Assembly (NCBI GenBank): GCA_964013895.1
Contig: CAXGYF010000003.1
Location: 22,289-86,288 of the forward strand
DNA length: 64,000 nucleotides
Direction of reading: 5' to 3'
Source of the DNA: MedAcidi-G1 sp002713545
Lineage (GTDB): Bacteria; Actinomycetota; Acidimicrobiia; Acidimicrobiales; MedAcidi-G1
Shown here: positions 49,994 to 58,442 of the stretch, piece after piece
How the letters are laid out: every line of letters starts with the position of its first letter
How positions within the stretch are numbered: position 1 is the first letter of the stretch
The notes under the pieces: model-generated
Told to the model about the DNA's origin: nothing
The model's database searches: none
The model's input: only the letters and a program-made list of their open reading frames with translations
Position numbers and translations under genes: made by a program

Positions 49994-52237
49994 ATGGAAA
50001 AATTTGACGGTGTAATAGGTAAAACTTACGAGGATTCGACACCTTGGTGGCCTGAAATTAAACAACCGCCATCGGGAAGTCCGAATATTGTTCTCATTCT
50101 TCTTGATGACACGGGCTTTGCTCATCTTGGCTGTTACGGCTCTTCTATCGATACGCCAAACATGGATAAATTGGCTGAAGAAGGCCTACAGTTTACGAAT
50201 TTTCATACAACAGCTCTTTGCTCTCCAACTCGTGCATGCCTTTTAACAGGCAGAAATCATCACACGGTTGGCATGCGAGCCGTTTCAAATATGAGAAGCG
50301 GCTTTCCTCATTTACGCGGAAGAGTTACAAAGCACGCAGCAAACATCGCTGAACTACTGAGAGACGAAGGTTATGGAACATATTGTGTAGGAAAATGGCA
50401 CCTAACCCCAATGGAGGAAACTTCTGGAGCGGGCCCGTTTAGTCATTGGCCAACTCAAAGTGGCTTTGACCGATTCTATGGTTTCCTGCAAGGAGAAACA
50501 GACCAATTTCATCCGGAACTAACCCTTGACAACCACCACATTGAACGCCCAAAAGACAAAAACGACTATCATTTAAGCCAAGACCTTGTGGAGAATGCGT
50601 GTAAGTTCATCAACGACTCAAAGTCGATCTATCCGGAACAACCGTTCTTTCTCTATTTAACATTCGGAGCAACTCATGCGCCACATCAAGCTCCACAGGA
50701 ATTCCTTGAAAAGTATCGAGGCAAATTTGATTCCGGATGGGATGAAATCCGCAACGATTGGTTTCACAGGCAGAAAGAATTGGGAGTAATTCCAGAAGAC
50801 ACAGTTTTAGCTGACAGAAACCCCGGAGTTGAAGAATGGGGCTCCTTGAGTGCAAATCAGAAAGCCCTTGCGTGTCGCTTGCAAGAAGCGTTTGCTGCAA
50901 TGTTGGATCACACTGATGCGCAAATTGGAAATTTGTTGAAATATTTAGATGATATGGATTTAGAAGAAAACACATTGGTCATGCTTCTTTCTGACAATGG
51001 GGCAAGTCAAGAAGGCGGCCCGACTGGTTTGATAGATGAAATGAAATATTTCAATATGGTTCCGGAGGATGTAGATAAAGCGGTAGAGAAATTAGATGAC
51101 ATAGGAGGTCCAAAGTCTCACTCAAATTACCCATGGGGATGGGCGCAAGCAGGCAATTCTCCTATGCGCTGGTATAAGCAGACCACTCATGGTGGAGGAG
51201 TCAGAGATCCATTTATAATCCGCTGGCCAAAGGTAATTAAAGATAAAGGCGGCAAACGAGATCAATTTCATCATGTGACTGATGTAATGCCATCAATCCT
51301 AGAAATATTAGGATTAGAAGCTCCTAAACTTTTTAACGGAATCGAACAACTTGAAGTCGCTGGGACGAGCTTCGCTTACCTGCTTAATTCTGAATCTGAA
51401 CCGACACGAAAAAAAGTTCAGTATTTTGAAATGTTTGGTCATCGAGCGATTTGGTGTGACGGATGGAAAGCTGTCTCACGTCATGAATTTAGACAAGATT
51501 ATGACGAAGAAGAGTGGGAATTATTTCATTTAGATAGAGACGTATCCGAAACTAACAATCTTGCCACAAAAGAACCAGAACGCTTAAATGAGATGATTCA
51601 GCTGTGGTGGGAGGAGGCAGAAAAATACGGAGTTTTACCCTTAGACGATAGAACACTTGAATTATTTAGATCTTCAACAGGTAAGGGATCACCTCACGCT
51701 AAAAGAACCTACGTTTACCGCCACCCAATTTCCCATATGCCAGCAGGTGTTGCAGCCAATATGGGAAACAGATCATTTGTTATTGAAGCAGATATCAAAC
51801 GGAAAAAAAACGAAAACGGCGTTCTCCTCGCCATTGGAGGATCTAACGTCGGTTTGTCGCTCTTTATTAAAGATGAAAAACTTATGTTCGATTACAATAT
51901 TTTTTATGATCACAAAATAATCGAAAGTGAAGCAACTGTCCCCGAAGGAAATGTGAAGTTAGGGGTTTATCTTGAACGCAAAGATCCTGAAGGAGCAGTA
52001 ACACTATTAATAGATGGAGAAGAAGCCGGAAAAATGAGCATCCCTTTTGTCATCAGAATTTTAGGTAGCACAGGTATGGACATCGGAAGAGACTCACTTT
52101 CACCAGTGTCGGAACAATACGAAGCCCCTTTTCCCTTCGAAGGTGAAATCACCCAAGTGGCTGTTCATCTACCTGAACGCGGGAATACCATAGAACAATC
52201 TTTTCTTGCTATGCGATCAGAAATGGGAATGGAGTAG
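49994..52237 (+). CDS. Sulfatase (arylsulfatase type, long form)
   Basis: Hydrolyses sulfate esters. The formylglycine motif is C76SPTR80 followed by ACLLTGRN, and the metal-binding LLDDTGFAHLGCYG is at 36-49. GKWHL, LSDNGAS and a His-rich KQTTHGGGVRDPFI segment complete the site. The catalytic region ends near residue 560. About 180 more residues, probably beta-rich, form a C-terminal domain as in the large actinobacterial arylsulfatases. No signal peptide is visible, so the enzyme is probably cytoplasmic. The modifying enzyme that makes formylglycine is not in the window. Confidence 0.93.
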   Translation: MEKFDGVIGKTYEDSTPWWPEIKQPPSGSPNIVLILLDDTGFAHLGCYGSSIDTPNMDKLAEEGLQFTNFHTTALCSPTRACLLTGRNHHTVGMRAVSNMRSGFPHLRGRVTKHAANIAELLRDEGYGTYCVGKWHLTPMEETSGAGPFSHWPTQSGFDRFYGFLQGETDQFHPELTLDNHHIERPKDKNDYHLSQDLVENACKFINDSKSIYPEQPFFLYLTFGATHAPHQAPQEFLEKYRGKFDSGWDEIRNDWFHRQKELGVIPEDTVLADRNPGVEEWGSLSANQKALACRLQEAFAAMLDHTDAQIGNLLKYLDDMDLEENTLVMLLSDNGASQEGGPTGLIDEMKYFNMVPEDVDKAVEKLDDIGGPKSHSNYPWGWAQAGNSPMRWYKQTTHGGGVRDPFIIRWPKVIKDKGGKRDQFHHVTDVMPSILEILGLEAPKLFNGIEQLEVAGTSFAYLLNSESEPTRKKVQYFEMFGHRAIWCDGWKAVSRHEFRQDYDEEEWELFHLDRDVSETNNLATKEPERLNEMIQLWWEEAEKYGVLPLDDRTLELFRSSTGKGSPHAKRTYVYRHPISHMPAGVAANMGNRSFVIEADIKRKKNENGVLLAIGGSNVGLSLFIKDEKLMFDYNIFYDHKIIESEATVPEGNVKLGVYLERKDPEGAVTLLIDGEEAGKMSIPFVIRILGSTGMDIGRDSLSPVSEQYEAPFPFEGEITQVAVHLPERGNTIEQSFLAMRSEMGME

Positions 52238-52240
52238 CCC

Positions 52241-54637
52241 CTAAGACTCAGGTTTTATTATTTCCAGAGCTCCACTTTTTAAAAGTGCTTCAAATTGTTC
52301 TTTTTCCATTGAAAGGTCATGAAGACAGATTTCTTCGGTGTGCTCACCTATAAGAGGTGCACGAGTTATCACAGGAGAAGCCATTTTAGAACCCCTTATA
52401 CAAGCCCCGTCAAGAACGATTTCACCGACTCCACCCAGTTGTTCAACTACTGGCAGAAAACCTCGATCCAATAGGTGGTTATCTTTTAATTGTTCGGCTG
52501 CATTCAAGACACGACCGGCTGGCACTCCAGCATCTTGACATAATTTTTCAACTTCAACTGAAGACAATGTAGTGCTCCAAGCAGAAACTATGGCGTTGAG
52601 AGTTTCTCTATGCTCAACTCTGTAAGCACTGCTTGCATACTTTTCTACTGATTCAGGATCTAACTGCATTAGAGCTGACAGTTTTACCCATTCAGCATCA
52701 TCTCTGACGCAGACAACACACCACGCCTCGTCACCCTTGCATGGAAAAGGACCCCAAGGAGCCCCTCTGTCAGAATCATTACCTTGCGGATTCACAGATC
52801 CAGGATTGATAGCTTCTTTACAGAAAAGATCACCAAGAGTTCCCAATAACACTTCTACCTGAGCCACTTCAATATGGTTTCCTGTTGCACCGCGATTGAT
52901 ATTAACTAGTGCTGCAAGCGAAAAAACTGCAGAAAGACGACCTGCTAGATGGTCTGGATGAATCGCACTAGTTCCGGGTGGTGGTTCGCCATCTTTGAAT
53001 GCCCAGAGCCAAGAAAGACCACTTACAGTTTGAATAGTTGGGCCGTACCCATTCCAGTTAGCGAAATCTCCTTTACTCCCCATCAACTGGCTACTGATCA
53101 TTACTGCATCAGGGTTGATCTCTTTTATAGCTTCATAGCCGAGTCCTAACGCCTCCATAGTTCCGGTTGAATTGTTTTCAATTATGACATGAGAGCTCTT
53201 AATCAGTTCAAGCACCACTTCACGTGCGCTTTCATTCTTTAGGTTTGCTCCAAAAGCGCGTTTTGTACGATTTGATGAAGCGAATGAAGCCGTCATAGTA
53301 CCACCAAGCACAATGCGGATAAAATCTGGATACTCCCAGCTCTCAATTTTTATAACGTCTGCCCCATATTCGGCGAGCATACGTCCGCATTCAACCCCGA
53401 CCCCTCCGTGTCCAAAGTCGATCACTCGCAATCCTTCAAGAGGTAACTCCGCAGGGGTAAGAGACTTGCTGGGCATAGGAAACGGAGTCTGTTTGAATTC
53501 TGCAGAATCTTGATTAATTGATGGCGACGGGAACCTGTAACCTATACGTTCTCCGTCAACTTCTGCAAAGCCTGACATTATTGGCGCAGTAACACCGTTA
53601 GCAATTTCAAGATTTTGAAAAGTGCCGCGTGAAGTGTAGTGAGAATTGACCAAGACATCTGAGGGTTTCAGCATGGGAGTGGCTATAACCCCACGGTTTT
53701 GTGCTTCTATGCAACCTTCGATCATCGGTTTATTTTTCCAGTGTTCCCAGAAGAGCGGATTTATGACATCAAGGTTCAAGTAGCGATTAATAGTACTTTC
53801 CCAATATTCATCAGCAAAGCTTTCTGGAGAACCCATCCACTCCCATAAAGCTTTCCATTGTCTAGGAGCTAAAATTACTTGCCTAACAAATCCATCAGCG
53901 CAGGGTATATGCGGATATAAGGGGCTGTCGCCTGACCTTATGAGTGTGGCTGGGCCGCCAGATACTTCACTTGCGGAGGCATTTGGAATACCCCAGGTAT
54001 TCATTTGGGAGAGTGCTTCAACTGCGGAAACATCAATGTGCTGTCCAGTGCCGTTTCTATCTCTGTGTAAAACACCCAAGAGAGTTGCATAAGCGCCGAC
54101 TATCCCAAGAGTGTCATAAGAAATCGACCCTGGTGCCAACAATGGTGGTTTCTCTATTACACCCGAGACAGACAACCATCCGGAACGCGCAAAAACAACT
54201 TCATCTGTCCCTAAAAAAGAAGAGTCGGGTCCTGTTTGTCCAAAATCTGTAAGGGAAACGATTATTAAAGATGGGTTTACATTCATTAAAATCTCTGGTG
54301 ATAGCCCTAACTCGGAAAGAGTTCCTGGTAAGAAGGTTTCTATTAAAACGTCGCTTTCCTTTATTACGGATAAAAGTTTCTCTATGTCTTCCTCGCTATC
54401 AAAGTCGATTAGGGCTGAGCGTTTATTTAGATTGCGGTAAGCGAAATATAATGAAGTTTCGTCTTCAGTAAATGGTCCTAATGAACGAGATGTTGAACCA
54501 ATAGACGACTCAATTTTCAGCACGTCTGCACCTAAATCTCCAAGTATGCGACCACACAGTTCACCTTTTTCGTCAGATAGATCGAGAACGCGTAAGCCTT
54601 CTAATGGTGAAAATTCCTTGCTATATTTTTTTTCCAT
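52241..54637 (-). CDS. Double-domain class III CoA-transferase (CaiB/BaiF family)
   Basis: Moves CoA between carboxylic acids. The 798 residues consist of two complete CaiB/BaiF domains in tandem: about 1-385 (LEGLRVLDLSDEKGELCGRILGDLGADVLKIE) and about 395-798 (LEGLRVIDFGHGGVGVECGRMLAEYGADVIKIE). Both keep an aspartate at the catalytic position (SISYDTLG and HPDHLAG). Single-domain members form interlocked dimers, so this fusion may be a covalent heterodimer. Substrates unknown. Its stop is 3 bp from the convergent sulfatase. Confidence 0.9.
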   Translation of the reverse strand: MEKKYSKEFSPLEGLRVLDLSDEKGELCGRILGDLGADVLKIESSIGSTSRSLGPFTEDETSLYFAYRNLNKRSALIDFDSEEDIEKLLSVIKESDVLIETFLPGTLSELGLSPEILMNVNPSLIIVSLTDFGQTGPDSSFLGTDEVVFARSGWLSVSGVIEKPPLLAPGSISYDTLGIVGAYATLLGVLHRDRNGTGQHIDVSAVEALSQMNTWGIPNASASEVSGGPATLIRSGDSPLYPHIPCADGFVRQVILAPRQWKALWEWMGSPESFADEYWESTINRYLNLDVINPLFWEHWKNKPMIEGCIEAQNRGVIATPMLKPSDVLVNSHYTSRGTFQNLEIANGVTAPIMSGFAEVDGERIGYRFPSPSINQDSAEFKQTPFPMPSKSLTPAELPLEGLRVIDFGHGGVGVECGRMLAEYGADVIKIESWEYPDFIRIVLGGTMTASFASSNRTKRAFGANLKNESAREVVLELIKSSHVIIENNSTGTMEALGLGYEAIKEINPDAVMISSQLMGSKGDFANWNGYGPTIQTVSGLSWLWAFKDGEPPPGTSAIHPDHLAGRLSAVFSLAALVNINRGATGNHIEVAQVEVLLGTLGDLFCKEAINPGSVNPQGNDSDRGAPWGPFPCKGDEAWCVVCVRDDAEWVKLSALMQLDPESVEKYASSAYRVEHRETLNAIVSAWSTTLSSVEVEKLCQDAGVPAGRVLNAAEQLKDNHLLDRGFLPVVEQLGGVGEIVLDGACIRGSKMASPVITRAPLIGEHTEEICLHDLSMEKEQFEALLKSGALEIIKPES

Positions 54638-54644
54638 TGCGACG

Positions 54645-54650
54645 ATAGTA
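54645..54650 (-). promoter_or_regulatory. -10 hexamer for the CoA-transferase
   Basis: TACTAT on the minus strand, 7 nt, then ATG at 54637; no Shine-Dalgarno sequence. Confidence 0.35.
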
Positions 54651-54719
54651 ATTGTAAATTCTTTAAAAGTCGACGCGGATCCGTCTCCTTTCTGACTATA
54701 TAGAAGGGGTTATTCGGGA

Positions 54720-54725
54720 TAAGGT
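54720..54725 (+). promoter_or_regulatory. -10 hexamer for the M23 peptidase gene
   Basis: TAAGGT, 6 nt, then GTG at 54732. The AAGG inside could alternatively act as a weak ribosome site. Confidence 0.35.
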
Positions 54726-54731
54726 GCGAGA

Positions 54732-55898
54732 GTGAAGAAATCACTTTGGCATGCGCTTTTCTTTATTCTTGTATCAGTTCTTCTCGTGTCTACTGGAGAA
54801 AATGCAATAGGTGAAACTGATTCGATCCGTGAAGCACGTGAAAAGAAGCAAGATGCATCGAACCGTCGCGCTGATGCTGCTGCAGTATTGGAACTTGCAG
54901 AAGCTGATGATGCAGCGGTGGTGCAGGCATTAAATGACCTAGATGCGGCTGTTGCAATGGAAGAAGCAAAAATCGCGGCGGCAAGGCAAGCTATTGAGGC
55001 AGCAGAAGCAGAGGCTACGCTTCGTTGGGTTGAAACTGACCAGGTAGTTAAAGGAATTGAAGACCTCAGAAAACGTTTAAGAGACCTTGCAGTCGATGTG
55101 TACGTTTCCAGTATGAACCCAGGTTCATTTTTTGAATCTGACGATATGTCGAGTGCGGTCAGAAGATCTGCGATTTTAAGTGCCGTATCTGGTGATCAAG
55201 GTGATTTGGTTGATCAACTAAGAGCTTTAGAAGCGGACAAAGAAGAGATTGCGCGCTCTGCTGATCAGGCTATTAGAGATGCAGAGAGAAATCAGCTAGA
55301 GATCGAAGCCGGTTTACTGCTGCTTGATAGTCGAATTACAGAAAGAGAGAGGACTCGAGACGAGGTACAAGAGCGGATCGAACTAGCTGAGGCTGATGTA
55401 GCCGAGTGGAAACGCGAGCAATACTTAATGGCAATACTTATTGACAATTTGATCGCAGAAGAGTTGCGAAAGTCAGCGCCCGACCTAACAAAAGAGTCGG
55501 GTCAAGGATTTATTTTACCAATTGATGGGAGTAGCAAAGTTACTTCACCGTTCGGAATGAGAATTCACCCGATCTTGGGGGTTAAAAGAATGCACAATGG
55601 TGTTGATTTTGACTGTGTTAAGAACCAACCAATTTGGGCGGCGAAAACGGCCAAAGTGTTATTTGCGGGAACAAAAAGTTTGTATGGCAAAACAGTAATA
55701 CTCGAACATGATGGGCCAGTTCTGACTCTTTATGCCCATTTAAACGAACTCCTTGTTTCCGCTGGGATGGAAGTAGCCACAGGTGACTTGATTGGGAAGT
55801 GTGGAACAACAGGCCGTTCAACGGGCAACCATCTTCACTTTGAAGTTAGAACAGGCGGGGAAGCAAAAGACCCAATGATCGTATTGCCAAAAAGGTGA
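54732..55898 (+). CDS. Murein hydrolase/activator with coiled coil and M23 domain (EnvC-like)
   Basis: 388-residue exported protein. An N-terminal hydrophobic signal (about 3-24) is followed by a long coiled coil (about 30-245), then a LytM/M23 peptidase domain (about 260-388). The zinc-ligand pattern is present: H-N-G-V-D in MHNGVDF, and HLHFEV near the end. Such proteins cut or activate cutting of peptidoglycan at division. First gene of a unit with 3-hydroxyacyl-CoA dehydrogenase. Confidence 0.9.
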   Translation: MKKSLWHALFFILVSVLLVSTGENAIGETDSIREAREKKQDASNRRADAAAVLELAEADDAAVVQALNDLDAAVAMEEAKIAAARQAIEAAEAEATLRWVETDQVVKGIEDLRKRLRDLAVDVYVSSMNPGSFFESDDMSSAVRRSAILSAVSGDQGDLVDQLRALEADKEEIARSADQAIRDAERNQLEIEAGLLLLDSRITERERTRDEVQERIELAEADVAEWKREQYLMAILIDNLIAEELRKSAPDLTKESGQGFILPIDGSSKVTSPFGMRIHPILGVKRMHNGVDFDCVKNQPIWAAKTAKVLFAGTKSLYGKTVILEHDGPVLTLYAHLNELLVSAGMEVATGDLIGKCGTTGRSTGNHLHFEVRTGGEAKDPMIVLPKR

Positions 55899-55905
55899 AG
55901 AACAG

Positions 55906-56652
55906 ATGAGTAATAAAAGTTTTAAAATTGGCGTTGCTGGAGCAGGTGTAATGGGTTCAGGAATTGCTCAGGTGATGGCTCTATCTGGTTGTGAAGTGAC
56001 CTGCCACGACATAGATGAGGGAGTGTTAAAAGCCGCTTCAAAAAATATTGATACTGGGCGTTTCGGAGTTAAAAGTGCTGTTGAGAGAGGAAAAATAAGT
56101 GAAGAAGAGGCCGAAAACTCACTGGAGAGAATACATTTTACAACAGATGCATACGCGTTAAATGAGGCTGACTTAGTCATAGAAGCTATTCCAGAAAGAC
56201 TCGAACTCAAAGTTTCCTTTTGGAAGGAACTTGATAAAACGGCGCCCAAGAAAATGATTTTTGCTTCAAATTCGAGCGGCTTCCCGATCTCAGCAATGGC
56301 TGCGGCAACTGAAAGGCCGGATCGGTTTATTGGATGGCACTGGGCCTCACCTGCACCGGTAATGAAGTTGGCTGAGATAGTCAAAGGTAGAGAGACTTCA
56401 GTGGAAACAGTAGAAACTGTTCTTTCTCTCGCGAAATCAGCTGGTAAGAATCCGATTGTTATTAACGACAGTGATTCCAATTGGGGGTACGTGACGAATC
56501 GCGTTTATTTTGCGATGGTTAAAGAAGCGTCTGCTGTAGTTGAAGAGGGAATTGCTGATCGCGAGCAGGTGGATCAGTTGATGACTGATTGTTTCCGGTG
56601 GCCTTCAGGTCCTTTCGGGATGACGCGAGGCGCCACCTCGGGATGGAAATAA
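55906..56652 (+). CDS. 3-hydroxyacyl-CoA dehydrogenase, short form
   Basis: NAD-dependent oxidation of 3-hydroxyacyl-CoA. The N-terminal Rossmann domain has GAGVMGSGIAQ at about 10-20, DLVIEAIPE, and SNSSGFPIS with the catalytic-region Ser/Asn; GWHWASPAPVMKLAEIV holds the His. The C-terminal domain begins normally (NRVYFAMVKEASAVVEEGIAD) but stops at SGWK, about 30-40 residues earlier than usual (~282 in typical enzymes). Shares the unit with M23, alcohol dehydrogenase and PAP2. Confidence 0.85.
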   Translation: MSNKSFKIGVAGAGVMGSGIAQVMALSGCEVTCHDIDEGVLKAASKNIDTGRFGVKSAVERGKISEEEAENSLERIHFTTDAYALNEADLVIEAIPERLELKVSFWKELDKTAPKKMIFASNSSGFPISAMAAATERPDRFIGWHWASPAPVMKLAEIVKGRETSVETVETVLSLAKSAGKNPIVINDSDSNWGYVTNRVYFAMVKEASAVVEEGIADREQVDQLMTDCFRWPSGPFGMTRGATSGWK

Positions 56653-56656
56653 TTTC

Positions 56657-57760
56657 ATGAGGGCTGCCTTGCACACAGAGATTGGGAAGCCATTGTCTGT
56701 TGTAAATGATGTTGAGTTCATTTCGCCTAAAAAAGGTCAAGTGTTAATTAGAACAGAGTATTGCGGAATCTGTCATTCGGATGTAAGTGTAATGGACTCA
56801 TTGGATCTAACTCCGATGATTTTAGGACACGAAGCTGCCGGGGTGGTTGAAGAAATAGGAGATGGTGTTAGGTCAGTTGCTAAGGGCGACTTTGTGTTAA
56901 TGACCCCGATAGGCCCATGCGGGAATTGTGAAATGTGCACCCTGGAGAGGCACACACTTTGCGAAAGGGGACAAACGTTTGTGTTCGGGACGCTACCGGA
57001 CGGAAGCACACCATTTACGAAAGATAAGTCTCCCGTGTATCAAGGACTAGGGGTAGGCGGTTTCGCCGAGTACACAGTTTTAGAAGAAAGAAATATCGTA
57101 CGTATCGAAAGAGGCATCCCTTTAGAAACTGTTTGCTTGATAGGTTGCGGAGTGCAGACGGGCGTTGGTTCTGTTCTGAACACCGCAAAAGTAACTCCTG
57201 GTTCAAGCGTACTCGTCATGGGTTTGGGCGGTGTAGGGTTATCGGTTGTCCAAGGAGCACGTATTGCCAAAGCTGAAAGGATAATCGCATCGGACCCCGT
57301 TCAAGAGAGAAGGGCCGCAGCTCTCAAATTGGGAGCAACTGAGATTATAGACCCAATTGATAACGATCTTATTAACGCTGTAATGGAACTAACTCTTGGA
57401 AAAGGAGTTGACTACGCTTTTGATGCTGTGGGTAACTCCGAATTGATTACGCTTGGTCTAACTGTAAGCAAGCCAGGTGGAAGCACAGTAATAGTGGGAG
57501 CCCCGCCTCCAGATGAAGAACTAAAGTTTCCCTCCTCTTTACATTTAATGATGAGTGAAAAACGTTTACTTGGCTCTTTATTAGGGTCGTGCAATGCTCA
57601 GGTGGATATTCCTCGTCTAATCGACTACTGGCAGAGCGGTTTACTGGACTTGAGAAACATGATTAGTCAAACTTATTCCTTGGAGGAGATTAATTTAGGA
57701 ATAAAGGATCTACGCGACTCAACTGGAATTCGAACCGTAATAAAAATTCATGACAGTTAG
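56657..57760 (+). CDS. Zinc-dependent alcohol dehydrogenase
   Basis: 367-residue medium-chain dehydrogenase. Catalytic zinc ligands lie in EYCGICHSD and GHEAAGVVEEIGDGV; four structural-zinc cysteines are in GPCGNCEMCTLERHTLC. NAD(H) is bound at GLGGVGLSVVQGARIAKA, with ASDP after it. Resembles class III-like or mycothiol/aryl alcohol dehydrogenases of actinobacteria. It follows the dehydrogenase by 4 bp and overlaps the PAP2 gene by 11 nt. Confidence 0.91.
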   Translation: MRAALHTEIGKPLSVVNDVEFISPKKGQVLIRTEYCGICHSDVSVMDSLDLTPMILGHEAAGVVEEIGDGVRSVAKGDFVLMTPIGPCGNCEMCTLERHTLCERGQTFVFGTLPDGSTPFTKDKSPVYQGLGVGGFAEYTVLEERNIVRIERGIPLETVCLIGCGVQTGVGSVLNTAKVTPGSSVLVMGLGGVGLSVVQGARIAKAERIIASDPVQERRAAALKLGATEIIDPIDNDLINAVMELTLGKGVDYAFDAVGNSELITLGLTVSKPGGSTVIVGAPPPDEELKFPSSLHLMMSEKRLLGSLLGSCNAQVDIPRLIDYWQSGLLDLRNMISQTYSLEEINLGIKDLRDSTGIRTVIKIHDS

Positions 57761-58442
57761 TAAAAATATAGTAGCAAGAGTTGGTTATGTGATAACCATA
57801 GTTTCCACTGTGGGCGCCATAGTCTTTTCCATTGCGGTTTCAAAGAAAGGAATTTTGTGGGGGGAAATAGGTCTGAGTCGATGGATGTACGAAAACACAC
57901 CGGCATTTATCGACACGTTAGGCGACATTATTGATGCTCCGATTACTGACATCGGAGCCCCTTTGCTGTTCATTGCGATTTCAATATTGGTTTATTGGCG
58001 TTGGGGCAGATATGCAACGATAGGAATTGTTTCAGCTGGGTGCATGACGGGATTAACTAGAATCTCTGACATCGTTGAACGATCTGGACCAAATGAAAAT
58101 TTCGTTTTCTACGAATCGAGCTTTTTTTATGGAGAAGGCGGATACCCAAGTGGTCATATTGTCTATGCAATAATGATTTTTGGAATGATCGCCTATCTGT
58201 CCCAGTTGCACTCTACGCCGCGAGGTGGAACGGTGGTTAAGTGCGTAATGCTGCTTCTTATTTTACTGAATATATGGACAAGAGTAAGTGGGCTTCATCA
58301 TTGGCCTGGAGATGTAGTAGGGGGAGTTCTGCTGTCAACGCCAGCTTTACTAATAGTCGTATGGTTTTATAGACGTTTGCCGTTGATCATTGGTCAATAT
58401 CCAAAAATCTACAATTTTGTTTTCGAATCAAAGAAAAGCTAA
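57750..58442 (+). CDS. PAP2-family membrane phosphatase
   Basis: 230 residues with about six hydrophobic segments. The phosphatase motifs are YPSGH (motif 2) and SGLHHWPGDVVGGVL (motif 3). The usual KxxxxxxRP motif 1 is degenerate: the corresponding stretch reads ISDIVERSGPN. Members act on phosphatidic acid, undecaprenyl pyrophosphate or similar lipids. It ends with a 4-bp stop-on-stop overlap (CTAA) with hppA. Confidence 0.82.
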   Translation: MTVSKNIVARVGYVITIVSTVGAIVFSIAVSKKGILWGEIGLSRWMYENTPAFIDTLGDIIDAPITDIGAPLLFIAISILVYWRWGRYATIGIVSAGCMTGLTRISDIVERSGPNENFVFYESSFFYGEGGYPSGHIVYAIMIFGMIAYLSQLHSTPRGGTVVKCVMLLLILLNIWTRVSGLHHWPGDVVGGVLLSTPALLIVVWFYRRLPLIIGQYPKIYNFVFESKKS

